A stretch of DNA of 5,720 nucleotides from Lachnospiraceae bacterium (lineage in GTDB: Bacteria; Bacillota; Clostridia; Lachnospirales; Lachnospiraceae): NCBI GenBank assembly GCA_003453515.1, contig DMLD01000142.1, positions 1-5,720 of the forward strand. Direction: 5' to 3'. Below the pieces are notes generated by a model. The model had not been told where the DNA came from and did not search any database. It saw only the letters and a list, made by a program, of their open reading frames with translations. Position numbers and translations under genes: made by a program. Of this stretch, positions 1 to 5,532 are shown piece by piece. Within the stretch, counting starts at the first letter, position 1; each line of letters starts with the position of its first letter.

Positions 1-1074
1 AGCCTTCATCTCACTCACTCCATCCCTTATCTCCTGCATGGTCACACACAGCTCCTCGTACACATAGTGCTTTTTGCCGCCTTCGGACAGCTCCCTCTCG
101 TACTCTCCCGATATACGCTCTATCGCAAGCTTTAGGGACAGACCGGCACCCAGCAAAAGCATCACCTTGTTCACAAAGCCCGGATGGTCTCTGATCATCT
201 GGTCGCGCCGCTCATCGATCTGCTTCTTTCCGCCGGATCTCCACACAAGAGGAAGCAGGACAACGACCAGCAGAGAAAGGATAAACGGCATGTAATCCTT
301 CTCCTTTTGTTCTTCAGCATATACATAGCTGTCGGGAAGCTCTATCCGCTCCGCATCAGCCTGATCGCTTATCGCTTTTTTTATCTCTTTTTTTGCTTCC
401 TTTTCGGCGTCACGTATGGGATCGGGCTTTGCAGGATCGATATGTAAGGAATAGTGATATGACTTTTTAAAATTCTTCCACTTCACATCGACCATGATCT
501 CGGTATCCGCTCCCCCATCCGGTACATGAGATACTTTTATATTTCCGTTCTCACCGATCAGATCGTCATCATAATACCAGTCAAGCTTAGCGTCAGTATC
601 CGGCACGGAAGAAACCATATTCACTCTCTTTGACACATGTAAAAGTGACTTGTTATCACCGGGCAGGCTCCTCTTTATATACTCGTCGATATGTATATCG
701 ATCTTATTGATCTCCTCTATGTTGAACTCTCTTTCCCCTACTTCAAACTCAAACTTTTTCTCCCAGCTGCCCGCATCACTTTCACCGGAAACCATAAGCT
801 CCACCGCATCGTCCACGGCATCACGCTCAATATATCTTCCATCTGTAATAACAGACTCATCAGGCTCATCGGTATAGCAATATATGAACATAAATACTGC
901 AAAAATAAGCAGTACAAATATGATCCCGAGTCTCTTTTCCCATATACCGGCAAGCACCTCCTCAGGTCTCGCCCTCGGCTCCATAAGCCGCATATGCTCG
1001 AGAGAGGACTCCCTCATCACAGCGCGCCTGATGAGCTTATTTTTTAAAAACAATCTCCCAATATTTATCTTCAT
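1..1074 (-). CDS. tadC: TadC-like pilus platform protein with extracytoplasmic insert (3' end cut by window)
   Basis: This is the N-terminal 358 residues of a type II secretion F (GspF/TadC) family membrane protein; it has no stop codon before the window edge. I translated it from the ATG at 1074, which has a strong AGGAGGGG ribosome site (1087-1080). The visible layout is a basic cytoplasmic N-terminus (residues 1-48), a membrane helix (about 49-67), a hydrophilic region of about 190 residues, a second helix (about 261-278), and then the start of a cytoplasmic F domain. That domain contains 'DHPGFVNKVMLLLGAGLSLKLAIERI' (broken here as residues 297-322) and 'EELCVTMQEIRDG', typical of TadC proteins. 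With TadB it should form the inner-membrane platform on which TadA assembles Flp pili. Residues about 125-212 have a W, 'NG.I' and alternating hydrophobic pattern like the atrophied bacterial Ig-like domain. That domain assignment is inferred; the TadC assignment is fairly secure from motif and gene order. Confidence 0.85.
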   Translation of the reverse strand, partial: MKINIGRLFLKNKLIRRAVMRESSLEHMRLMEPRARPEEVLAGIWEKRLGIIFVLLIFAVFMFIYCYTDEPDESVITDGRYIERDAVDDAVELMVSGESDAGSWEKKFEFEVGEREFNIEEINKIDIHIDEYIKRSLPGDNKSLLHVSKRVNMVSSVPDTDAKLDWYYDDDLIGENGNIKVSHVPDGGADTEIMVDVKWKNFKKSYHYSLHIDPAKPDPIRDAEKEAKKEIKKAISDQADAERIELPDSYVYAEEQKEKDYMPFILSLLVVVLLPLVWRSGGKKQIDERRDQMIRDHPGFVNKVMLLLGAGLSLKLAIERISGEYERELSEGGKKHYVYEELCVTMQEIRDGVSEMKA

Positions 1075-1133
1075 TTAAACCCCTCCTATTGCTCCCTTTC
1101 GAACCCGGCTTATCCACGCGTCGGAAACAGGAC

Positions 1134-1880
1134 TCACACATCTATCTGCATAAGCCGAAAGCTCCACCACACCGCCAGCGCATACACGATAAGCGCCCCG
1201 CTCATAAACAGCCTCCCCATAAGTCCGCCGTACAACGGATCCAAAAACCCCGGAGAGAAAACTCTCAGATACACTATGATCATAAGCGGTATAACGATCA
1301 TACATAACGACTCCAGTCTCTTGCCCGCTATGAGCGTTTTGATCTCACTTTCTATCTCCACCTTCTCATCGATCGCGGACGAGGTACGCTTCATGACCTT
1401 TATCAGATTGCCACCACTTTTTCTCGCGGTCACATAGACCTGTGAAAACGTCACTATATCCGACACCTTACTTCTCACTCCGAGATCATGGAACAGCTCA
1501 TCCAATGGGACTCCGACATCTATCCTCGCGCGCATATCCTCCAGCTCCTTAAGTATTATCCTTTCCTCAGAGTACAAAAGCTTCAGATCCCTGTACGCCT
1601 CGGACACGGCATTTTCCATGGAGTACCCGGCTGCAAGCGCCCCTGTCATGGATTCTAACAGGTCTCCAAACTCGACCATCAGCGCATCCTGTCTCTTCCC
1701 GGCAAGTCTTTTTCTCATGATGCCAAGCATCACAGGCACTCCCGCAACAACCCCAATGATACTTACGATTACCGCGTTGTAAAAAAGATACATTATCGCA
1801 TAGCCCGTCACAGCCCCCAACAGCGCATACATTATTATTTCCTTTTTACTGAATCTGTATCTGCTATAATCTATCCTCAA
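1134..1880 (-). CDS. tadB: TadB-like type II secretion F family platform protein
   Basis: This 248-residue integral membrane protein is the partner of TadC in the Tad/Flp pilus assembly platform. Two helices lie near the N-terminus (about 15-32 and 36-54). A cytoplasmic F domain follows (about 65-190), with 'FGDLLESMTGALAAGYSMENA' spanning residues 71-91 and 'TARKSGGNLIKVM' (151-163). Two further helices lie at about 190-206 and 223-241, with the 'VFSPGFLDPLY' stretch between them that is common in clostridial TadB. The start is a TTG at 1880-1878 overlapping the tadA stop by four bases (TTGA). I prefer it to the ATG at residue 17 because the upstream residues 'DYSRYRFSKKE' match the conserved beginning of the family, and GGGGGTGA lies seven bases before it. 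Translation is probably coupled to tadA. An ATG start at residue 17 (preceded by AAGGAA) remains possible. Confidence 0.9.
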   Translation of the reverse strand: MRIDYSRYRFSKKEIIMYALLGAVTGYAIMYLFYNAVIVSIIGVVAGVPVMLGIMRKRLAGKRQDALMVEFGDLLESMTGALAAGYSMENAVSEAYRDLKLLYSEERIILKELEDMRARIDVGVPLDELFHDLGVRSKVSDIVTFSQVYVTARKSGGNLIKVMKRTSSAIDEKVEIESEIKTLIAGKRLESLCMIVIPLMIIVYLRVFSPGFLDPLYGGLMGRLFMSGALIVYALAVWWSFRLMQIDV

Positions 1881-3079
1881 ACACTCACCCCCGCACGCTC
1901 ACATTTTTCCGTAAAAATAAGCTCATTTTTCTTCTTCAACTCACCCACGACCCTGCCGTGCTTCTCACCGCTTTCCTCAAATACAAACAGCGGATTCATC
2001 TCTATCATACCGTCTCTAACTCCGCACACCTCGCATATCTGCAAGACCTTTCTCGACCTGTCCCTGAGCCTGCCAAGATGAACCAAAATATCGATACCCG
2101 AGGCTATCTGCTGTCTGATTGCCGCTAAAGGTATGTCAAGTCCCATCAGCACGAGAGTCTCCATGCGGTTAAGCATATCCGCAGGCGAGTTGGCGTGTCC
2201 CGTGGACAGCGACCCATCATGCCCCGTGTTGTAGGCTGTGAGCATATCTATAGCCGCGGCATCCCTTATCTCCCCGACTATGATCCGGTCAGGTCTCATA
2301 CGGAGAGCACTCCTTACAAGATCGCGGATCGACACGGCATTTTTGCCCTCCACATTTGCCTGCCTTGCCTCGAGTCGCACGAGATTGGCAATGCTTCTTA
2401 TCTGCAGCTCGGCGGAATCCTCTATGGTTATCACCCTCTCGTCGCCGGGAATAAAGTTCGACAGTATATTTAAAAATGTCGTCTTGCCGGCTCCCGTTCC
2501 GCCCGATATAAATATGTTATATCTCGCTCTCACAAGGGTTTTGAGAAAGTCTCTTGCCTCCTCGGTGATCGCACCCATGCTTATCAGATCATCCATGGAC
2601 ATTGCCTCCTTTGGAAACTTCCTGATCGTGATGACGGGTCCCTCTATTGCGACCGGCGGAAGCACTATATTTACCCTGGATCCGTCCGGCAGCCTTGCGT
2701 CCAATATGGGATGGGATTCGTTGACTATCCTGTTGCCGCCCGAAGCGATCTGCTGGGCGATATCCTCCAGCCTTTCCCTCCCCTCAAAGCTGTATCCTGT
2801 CTCACTTATCGCTCCCTGCTTTTCTATAAAAATGTGCTCATGTCCGTTTACCATGATCTCCGTCACATCCTCATCATCCAAAAGATCCTGCAAAACATCC
2901 ATGCGCCTCAGGGAATTGAACACCTCGTGCCGCAGCTTTCTCTTTTGATCAAGGCGCAGATACTGTACACTTCCCTCTCTCTCGATCTCCTCTTCTATGA
3001 GCTTTATAAGCTCCGAATCATTCAGCTCCTCACCCGGCGGCAGCTTGTCGATCACTCTTTTTCTTATCCTGTTTTTCAC
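1877..3079 (-). CDS. tadA: TadA/CpaF-family pilus assembly ATPase
   Basis: A 400-residue hexameric secretion ATPase of the GspE/VirB11 superfamily that powers Tad (Flp) pilus assembly at the cytoplasmic face of the membrane. All catalytic motifs are intact: Walker A GGTGAGKT (193-200), Asp box 'VITIEDSAEL' (216-225), Walker B 'RPDRIIVGEIRD' (262-273) and the His box 'TGHDGSLSTGHANSP' (285-299). The region 65-160, with 'VTEIMVNG' and 'RLPDGSRVNIVLPP', is the usual N-terminal domain of the family. The start is a GTG at 3079-3077, three bases after the tadZ stop; an AAGGGAG site (3095-3089) sits inside the last tadZ codons, nine bases from the GTG. No other in-frame methionine occurs until residue 60, beyond conserved sequence. 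The gene is cotranscribed with its neighbours and its stop overlaps the tadB start. The family call is secure; the pilin substrate is not in view. Confidence 0.97.
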   Translation of the reverse strand: MKNRIRKRVIDKLPPGEELNDSELIKLIEEEIEREGSVQYLRLDQKRKLRHEVFNSLRRMDVLQDLLDDEDVTEIMVNGHEHIFIEKQGAISETGYSFEGRERLEDIAQQIASGGNRIVNESHPILDARLPDGSRVNIVLPPVAIEGPVITIRKFPKEAMSMDDLISMGAITEEARDFLKTLVRARYNIFISGGTGAGKTTFLNILSNFIPGDERVITIEDSAELQIRSIANLVRLEARQANVEGKNAVSIRDLVRSALRMRPDRIIVGEIRDAAAIDMLTAYNTGHDGSLSTGHANSPADMLNRMETLVLMGLDIPLAAIRQQIASGIDILVHLGRLRDRSRKVLQICEVCGVRDGMIEMNPLFVFEESGEKHGRVVGELKKKNELIFTEKCERAGVSV

Positions 3080-3082
3080 CTG

Positions 3083-4066
3083 TTATATCTCCCTTATAAG
3101 CCCTGTTATAAAGCCCTTTAATTCTCCATCCTCAAGCCACTGCGAGGGCGCGCATCCATCAAGCCGCCTTGCCCATTTCGTCCACTCATCCGGCACATAT
3201 ACGCTCGTCAGCTCCTCACCGGACACACCCTCCATCCCGGCGTAGCTCAACCATCTCTCCCATATATCTTCCCTTCTGTCACGGGGTACAACAACAAACA
3301 TTTTCTGACAAATTCCGACCTGCGGCATCATCTCTCTGACATCGTTAAAGCCCACTACTATATAGTCAAAATCGCACTCATTTTTAAGCTTTTTTAACAG
3401 GGCTGCTCTGTCGTCATCACTCATATCCCACAGATCTTTATAATGAGAAACACCGGGAAGTCTTTTTGCCCTTCCGAATTCCGTCAACGCATTGTTTACC
3501 AATGCAACAAATTCACCTGAGCCGATCCTGAATATGAGCTCGCCAAGTGAGTGCTCCTCCTTTTTGTATGTAGTATAAAAATGAGGAAATGCAGCAAGAC
3601 TTATATACAAACAATTCCCGTATTCCGAGAGCTCCTGCGAGAGCGAGCCCGCCACTACATCTGAAGCCTCTCCGTGCCCGCACACACCGTAGATCCCCGG
3701 AACGGGTCCCCTTGCCTTGCCGCGGGAGCTCTCACTTAACTTCATTATCTTCAGGCACATTGTGTATATCAGATCTGCACTCTGACAGACACTGATGACT
3801 CTGTTTTTTTCATCATCCGTATCCGAAAGATACATGATCCTGCTCCCTGCCCCATCCAAGGATATATCAGGCATATTTATCATATTATCAGTAAGATAAT
3901 AATCGTCCTCATTTCCGTTATCCTCGTTGACTCTCTGCCAAAACATCTCCCTCTCCGTGATCCTCTCCACGGCAAGCTCCGGATGCCTTCTCATATTCAT
4001 ATACCTGATAAATCTTCTCAAATATTCCTCGTCACTTATATGTACATACAAGGTTTTGTCCTTCAT
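3083..4066 (-). CDS. tadZ: TadZ/CpaE-like pilus localisation protein with degenerate ATP site
   Basis: This 327-residue soluble protein fits the clostridial TadZ/CpaE group (MinD/ParA-like, used to position Tad machinery) by gene order directly before tadA and by sequence layout. Residues 1-110 form an atypical receiver-like domain ending in 'VCQSADLIY', similar to the 'KYQSA' segment of relatives. The remainder is a MinD-like domain with 'LYISLAAF' (153-160) and 'DFDYIVVGFND' (232-242). The nucleotide site appears lost: where relatives have GGxGKT, this protein has CGHGEAS (129-135), so Glu replaces the lysine. The Walker B aspartate position is Gly239. The ATG at 4066 has GGAGG (4078-4074) seven bases upstream. 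An 89-bp gap separates it from the peptidase gene. Family membership is inferred from context and partial motifs; the loss of the ATP motifs is read directly from the sequence. Confidence 0.78.
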   Translation of the reverse strand: MKDKTLYVHISDEEYLRRFIRYMNMRRHPELAVERITEREMFWQRVNEDNGNEDDYYLTDNMINMPDISLDGAGSRIMYLSDTDDEKNRVISVCQSADLIYTMCLKIMKLSESSRGKARGPVPGIYGVCGHGEASDVVAGSLSQELSEYGNCLYISLAAFPHFYTTYKKEEHSLGELIFRIGSGEFVALVNNALTEFGRAKRLPGVSHYKDLWDMSDDDRAALLKKLKNECDFDYIVVGFNDVREMMPQVGICQKMFVVVPRDRREDIWERWLSYAGMEGVSGEELTSVYVPDEWTKWARRLDGCAPSQWLEDGELKGFITGLIREI

Positions 4067-4155
4067 CAGCTTCCCTCCATTCCCATACGATACGTTTGCT
4101 TATTATCAGCATTTAGTCTCGTCTGTATCTGATCATATCCAACCTGAATAATACG
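4067..4155 (-). other. Spacer between the peptidase gene and tadZ
   Basis: This 89-bp gap is the longest inside the pilus operon. It holds the tadZ ribosome site (4078-4071, GGAGGGAA). I found no convincing promoter (no well-spaced -35/-10 pair), no terminator hairpin and no plausible small gene, so read-through from the promoter at 4758-4730 is the simplest reading. Confidence 0.5.
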
Positions 4156-4656
4156 TCAGCAGCCGACCAATATAGCGCCCAGTGATATGGCTATACCAAA
4201 CGGGATAACACCATCATCACCATCTATACTTATGTCATAATAAGGCGTTATATTTTTGCTGATAGCAGTGCGCGATATATAGCTTCCAAGTCTCATTATC
4301 CTCGTCGTCAGACTGCCATTTATAACCAGTTTTATTATCGATAAAAATGCCCCGATGACAAGCGAAAATAAGAGTACAAAAAACACATCCGATAAACCGA
4401 CATAGCTGCCGACTACCGCAAGGAGCTTTCCGTCAGACGCACCAAAAAAACGCAAACGAAATAATAAAAAATATAGGAATAAAGGGACGAACATCCCTGC
4501 GAGCCAGGGCCACACACTGGTCAGACCCTGCAGCTCAAGACGCCTGATAAGGCTGATGAAAAGACCGGCAACGAGAAGCTCGTTCGGTATCCGGTACTTG
4601 TAAAGATCAAAGAGGGAGGCAGGCAGGAGAACGAGAAATATAAACTCGTTATCCAT
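4156..4656 (-). CDS. tadV: Prepilin peptidase, A24 family (TadV/CpaA-like)
   Basis: A 166-residue polytopic membrane aspartic protease that cleaves the leader of type IV-like prepilins before Flp pilus assembly. The two catalytic aspartates are visible: Asp17 in 'SLFDLYKYRIPNELL' (14-28) and Asp75 in 'FGASDGKLLA' (71-80). The C-terminal 'IPFGIAISLGA' is also typical. Length matches the short TadV/CpaA type lacking the N-methyltransferase domain. The frame stays open upstream to a TTG at 4758, but that codon coincides with the -35 box of the operon promoter, so it cannot be the start on that transcript. I chose the ATG at 4656, with AGGAG (4671-4667) ten bases before it; ATG 4677 has no clear ribosome site. 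It is the first gene of the tad operon. The second aspartate motif reads GASD, not the usual GxGD. Confidence 0.87.
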   Translation of the reverse strand: MDNEFIFLVLLPASLFDLYKYRIPNELLVAGLFISLIRRLELQGLTSVWPWLAGMFVPLFLYFLLFRLRFFGASDGKLLAVVGSYVGLSDVFFVLLFSLVIGAFLSIIKLVINGSLTTRIMRLGSYISRTAISKNITPYYDISIDGDDGVIPFGIAISLGAILVGC

Positions 4657-4666
4657 ATAATATATG

Positions 4667-4671
4667 CTCCT
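4667..4671 (-). promoter_or_regulatory. Ribosome site deciding the prepilin peptidase start
   Basis: AGGAG lies ten bases upstream of the ATG at 4656. The alternative ATG at 4677 has only weak purine sequence in front of it, and the TTG at 4758 lies upstream of the predicted transcription start. This site is therefore the main reason for the 166-residue call. Confidence 0.65.
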
Positions 4672-4729
4672 GTCCATGTAAGAGATCCAAAGAAATATCG
4701 ATCTCTGTTCCGTCTTTATCCGTAAAAAT

Positions 4730-4758
4730 ATAATAACAAAAAAATACACCGTTGTCAA
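4730..4758 (-). promoter_or_regulatory. Near-consensus sigma-A promoter for the tad operon
   Basis: On the minus strand the -35 box TTGACA (4758-4753) is perfect, the spacer is exactly 17 bp (4752-4736), and the -10 box is TATTAT (4735-4730), one mismatch from TATAAT. The predicted start of transcription is near 4723, giving a leader of roughly 65 bases before the peptidase ATG at 4656. The spacer contains a run of seven T and one arm of an 8-bp inverted repeat. No other gene start lies between it and the tad genes, so it probably drives the whole operon under the housekeeping sigma factor. Confidence 0.85.
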
Positions 4759-4808
4759 TCATCATTCAAACACAAAATCGTGCCATTCAGACGAAAAACC
4801 ACGGTGTA
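4745..4808 (-). repeat. 8-bp inverted repeat flanking and entering the tad promoter; possible operator or weak terminator
   Basis: On the plus strand TACACCGT (4745-4752) is matched by its exact complement ACGGTGTA (4801-4808), with centres 56 bp apart. One arm lies directly after the -35 box, inside the promoter spacer. Read as minus-strand RNA, the pair forms an 8-bp stem with a 48-base loop followed by seven U, so it could also end the fliS transcript. The arms are exact, but an 8-bp match within a stretch this size could occur by chance. Function is unproven. Confidence 0.4.
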
Positions 4809-4874
4809 AAATACGATAAATATCAAAAACATATTATTGATATTTTTTATGCTATAATTGACTATGGTTCAGGG

Positions 4875-4891
4875 CTGATCAGATCGATCAG
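4875..4891. repeat. GATC-rich hairpin just past the fliS stop
   Basis: CTGATC (4875-4880) and GATCAG (4886-4891) form a 6-bp stem with a 5-base loop, 17 bases after the fliS stop in the direction of transcription. No T-run follows on either strand, so it is not a standard intrinsic terminator. Three GATC sites lie within it and a fourth overlaps the fliS stop at 4906-4909. Confidence 0.4.
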
Positions 4892-4907
4892 ATAAAGGAA
4901 ACGTCGA

Positions 4908-5390
4908 TCATGCCTGAAAGCCTCTGCCCGGACTCACGCCCACGCCTATAGTCTCGCGCAGATCGGATCCCGGACCGTATGTTAGCCCGGCAACTATCGT
5001 CTGAGCATTTTTCATAAGAGGCGCAGATGTGTCCTGCTTTGCCACCTCCTTGAATGAGGGAAGTAATCCTTCAAGTATATGGGTGGTGTGGTCAAATCTC
5101 TCGGGATCCCTGTAAGCTATGCCCTGGCACAGCTCACGGTAGCCGAATATATATAGCTGTCTCAGATAGGTTGAGATCACATAGTGCATATCCAGTGCGA
5201 ACATAAGCTCTTGGATCATTCCCTTGGCGCGGTCTATCTCGTGTCTCGCCTCGGTAATGGCACCGGCCTGTAGAGCAGACTTCCCTTCCGCTATTGAGGC
5301 CAGTGCCGCTTCATAGATAACAACAACCAACTCTGAGCGATTGGCTTGAGTTACACGGGTAGCAAATCCCTGTAGTGTCTCCTTGTCCAT
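4908..5390 (-). CDS. fliS: Flagellar export chaperone FliS
   Basis: A 160-residue, mainly helical cytoplasmic protein of the FliS family, which binds the C-terminus of flagellin, prevents premature polymerisation and aids its export. Recognisable parts are 'QANRSELVVVIYEAALASI' (15-33), matching the family's N-terminal helix. Next comes a helix with 'EIDRAKGMIQELMFALDM' (51-68) followed by 'YLRQLYIFGYREL' (75-87). The third is 'HILEGLLPSFKEVAKQD' (104-120). The last 40 residues ('GLTYGPGSDLRET' onward) extend beyond a typical FliS of about 130 residues; I recall a similar tail in Lachnospiraceae homologues. The ATG at 5390 has AAAGGA (5403-5398) seven bases upstream. It lies 142 bp downstream of a flagellin gene on the same strand, which supports the role. 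No separate promoter is visible, so it is probably cotranscribed with flagellin. Confidence 0.92.
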   Translation of the reverse strand: MDKETLQGFATRVTQANRSELVVVIYEAALASIAEGKSALQAGAITEARHEIDRAKGMIQELMFALDMHYVISTYLRQLYIFGYRELCQGIAYRDPERFDHTTHILEGLLPSFKEVAKQDTSAPLMKNAQTIVAGLTYGPGSDLRETIGVGVSPGRGFQA

Positions 5391-5403
5391 ATATGGGTCC
5401 TTT

Positions 5404-5432
5404 CTTCACTTCGCTGCGCTTCGTTAAGAAAA
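5404..5432. repeat. Mosaic short repeat, copy A
   Basis: Contains CTTCACTT (5404-5411), GCTGCGCTTC (5413-5422) and TTCGTTAAGAAAA (5420-5432). All three words recur at 5498-5527 in a rearranged order. This copy lies beside the fliS ribosome site. Confidence 0.65.
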
Positions 5433-5436
5433 TATC

Positions 5437-5449
5437 GGTGCTTCGCACC
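5437..5449 (-). terminator. GC-rich GAA-triloop hairpin; weak terminator candidate
   Basis: On the gene strand GGTGC, loop GAA, GCACC form a 5-bp stem followed by GATATTTTCTT. The short stem and interrupted T tract suggest at most partial termination between flagellin and fliS. Confidence 0.4.
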
Positions 5450-5458
5450 TCTCCTGAA

Positions 5459-5477
5459 GTTCTTCCTTCGGAAGAAC
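5459..5477 (-). other. 8-bp perfect hairpin with GAA triloop
   Basis: On the gene strand GTTCTTCC, loop GAA, GGAAGAAC form an uninterrupted stem. No T-run follows directly (the next bases are TTCAGG), so it is more likely an mRNA-stabilising or attenuating structure than a complete terminator. Confidence 0.65.
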
Positions 5478-5480
5478 GAC

Positions 5481-5530
5481 TTGTTTTCTAAACTCATGCT
5501 GCGCTTCACTTGCATTCGTTAAGAAAACAA
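5481..5530 (-). other. Imperfect stem-loop directly after the flagellin stop
   Basis: TTGTTTTC and GAAAACAA (plus strand 5481-5488 and 5523-5530) are exact complements. The pairing continues for three more base pairs with one bulged A (5521), and ATGC/GCAT (5496-5499, 5512-5515) can pair within the loop. It begins two bases after the flagellin stop codon. Confidence 0.5.
5498..5527. repeat. Mosaic short repeat, copy B
   Basis: Contains GCTGCGCTTC (5498-5507), CTTCACTT (5504-5511) and TTCGTTAAGAAAA (5515-5527). Relative to copy A, the first and last words are separated instead of overlapping. The pair suggests a duplication or a dispersed intergenic repeat family. Confidence 0.65.
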
Positions 5531-5532
5531 TG

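Larger units (their letters stand above)
5391..5532 (-). promoter_or_regulatory. Structured flagellin-fliS intergenic region
   Basis: This 142-bp spacer holds three successive hairpins read in the gene direction, plus duplicated segments. The first follows the flagellin stop closely and pairs 5523-5530 with 5481-5488. The second is an 8-bp perfect stem (5477-5459) and the third a 5-bp GC-rich stem (5449-5437); both have a GAA triloop. The fliS ribosome site (5403-5398) follows. Such structures often set the relative amounts of abundant flagellin and scarcer chaperone by partial termination or mRNA protection; that role is inferred here. Confidence 0.6.

Noticed and set aside
691..1047. Plus-strand open frame of 118 codons opposite tadC
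   Set aside because: Antisense to a coherent TadC reading frame with a strong ribosome site; the protein has no recognisable features.
1075..1305. Minus-strand 76-codon frame overlapping the end of tadB
   Set aside because: Lies in another frame over the conserved tadB C-terminus; its composition does not look like a real protein.
2238..2948. Open frame of 236 codons on the plus strand inside tadA
   Set aside because: It is the mirror of a gene with all its catalytic motifs intact; its translation is Ser/Leu/Ile-rich with no domain and it lacks gene neighbours on that strand.
4657..4758. Longer prepilin peptidase starting at the TTG at 4758
   Set aside because: The TTG is part of the -35 box of the operon promoter, so it lies upstream of the transcription start; the extra 34 residues match no family feature.
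4820..4844. ATATCAA/TTGATAT inverted repeat followed by T on the plus strand as a terminator
   Set aside because: The stem is almost all A/T with a long loop and there is no plus-strand gene to terminate.
4875..4891. Hairpin after fliS as an intrinsic terminator
   Set aside because: The stem is only 6 bp and no T-run follows on the gene strand.
5404..5527. Repeats between flagellin and fliS as a CRISPR array
   Set aside because: Only two rearranged copies of short words, no regular repeat-spacer pattern and no cas gene.
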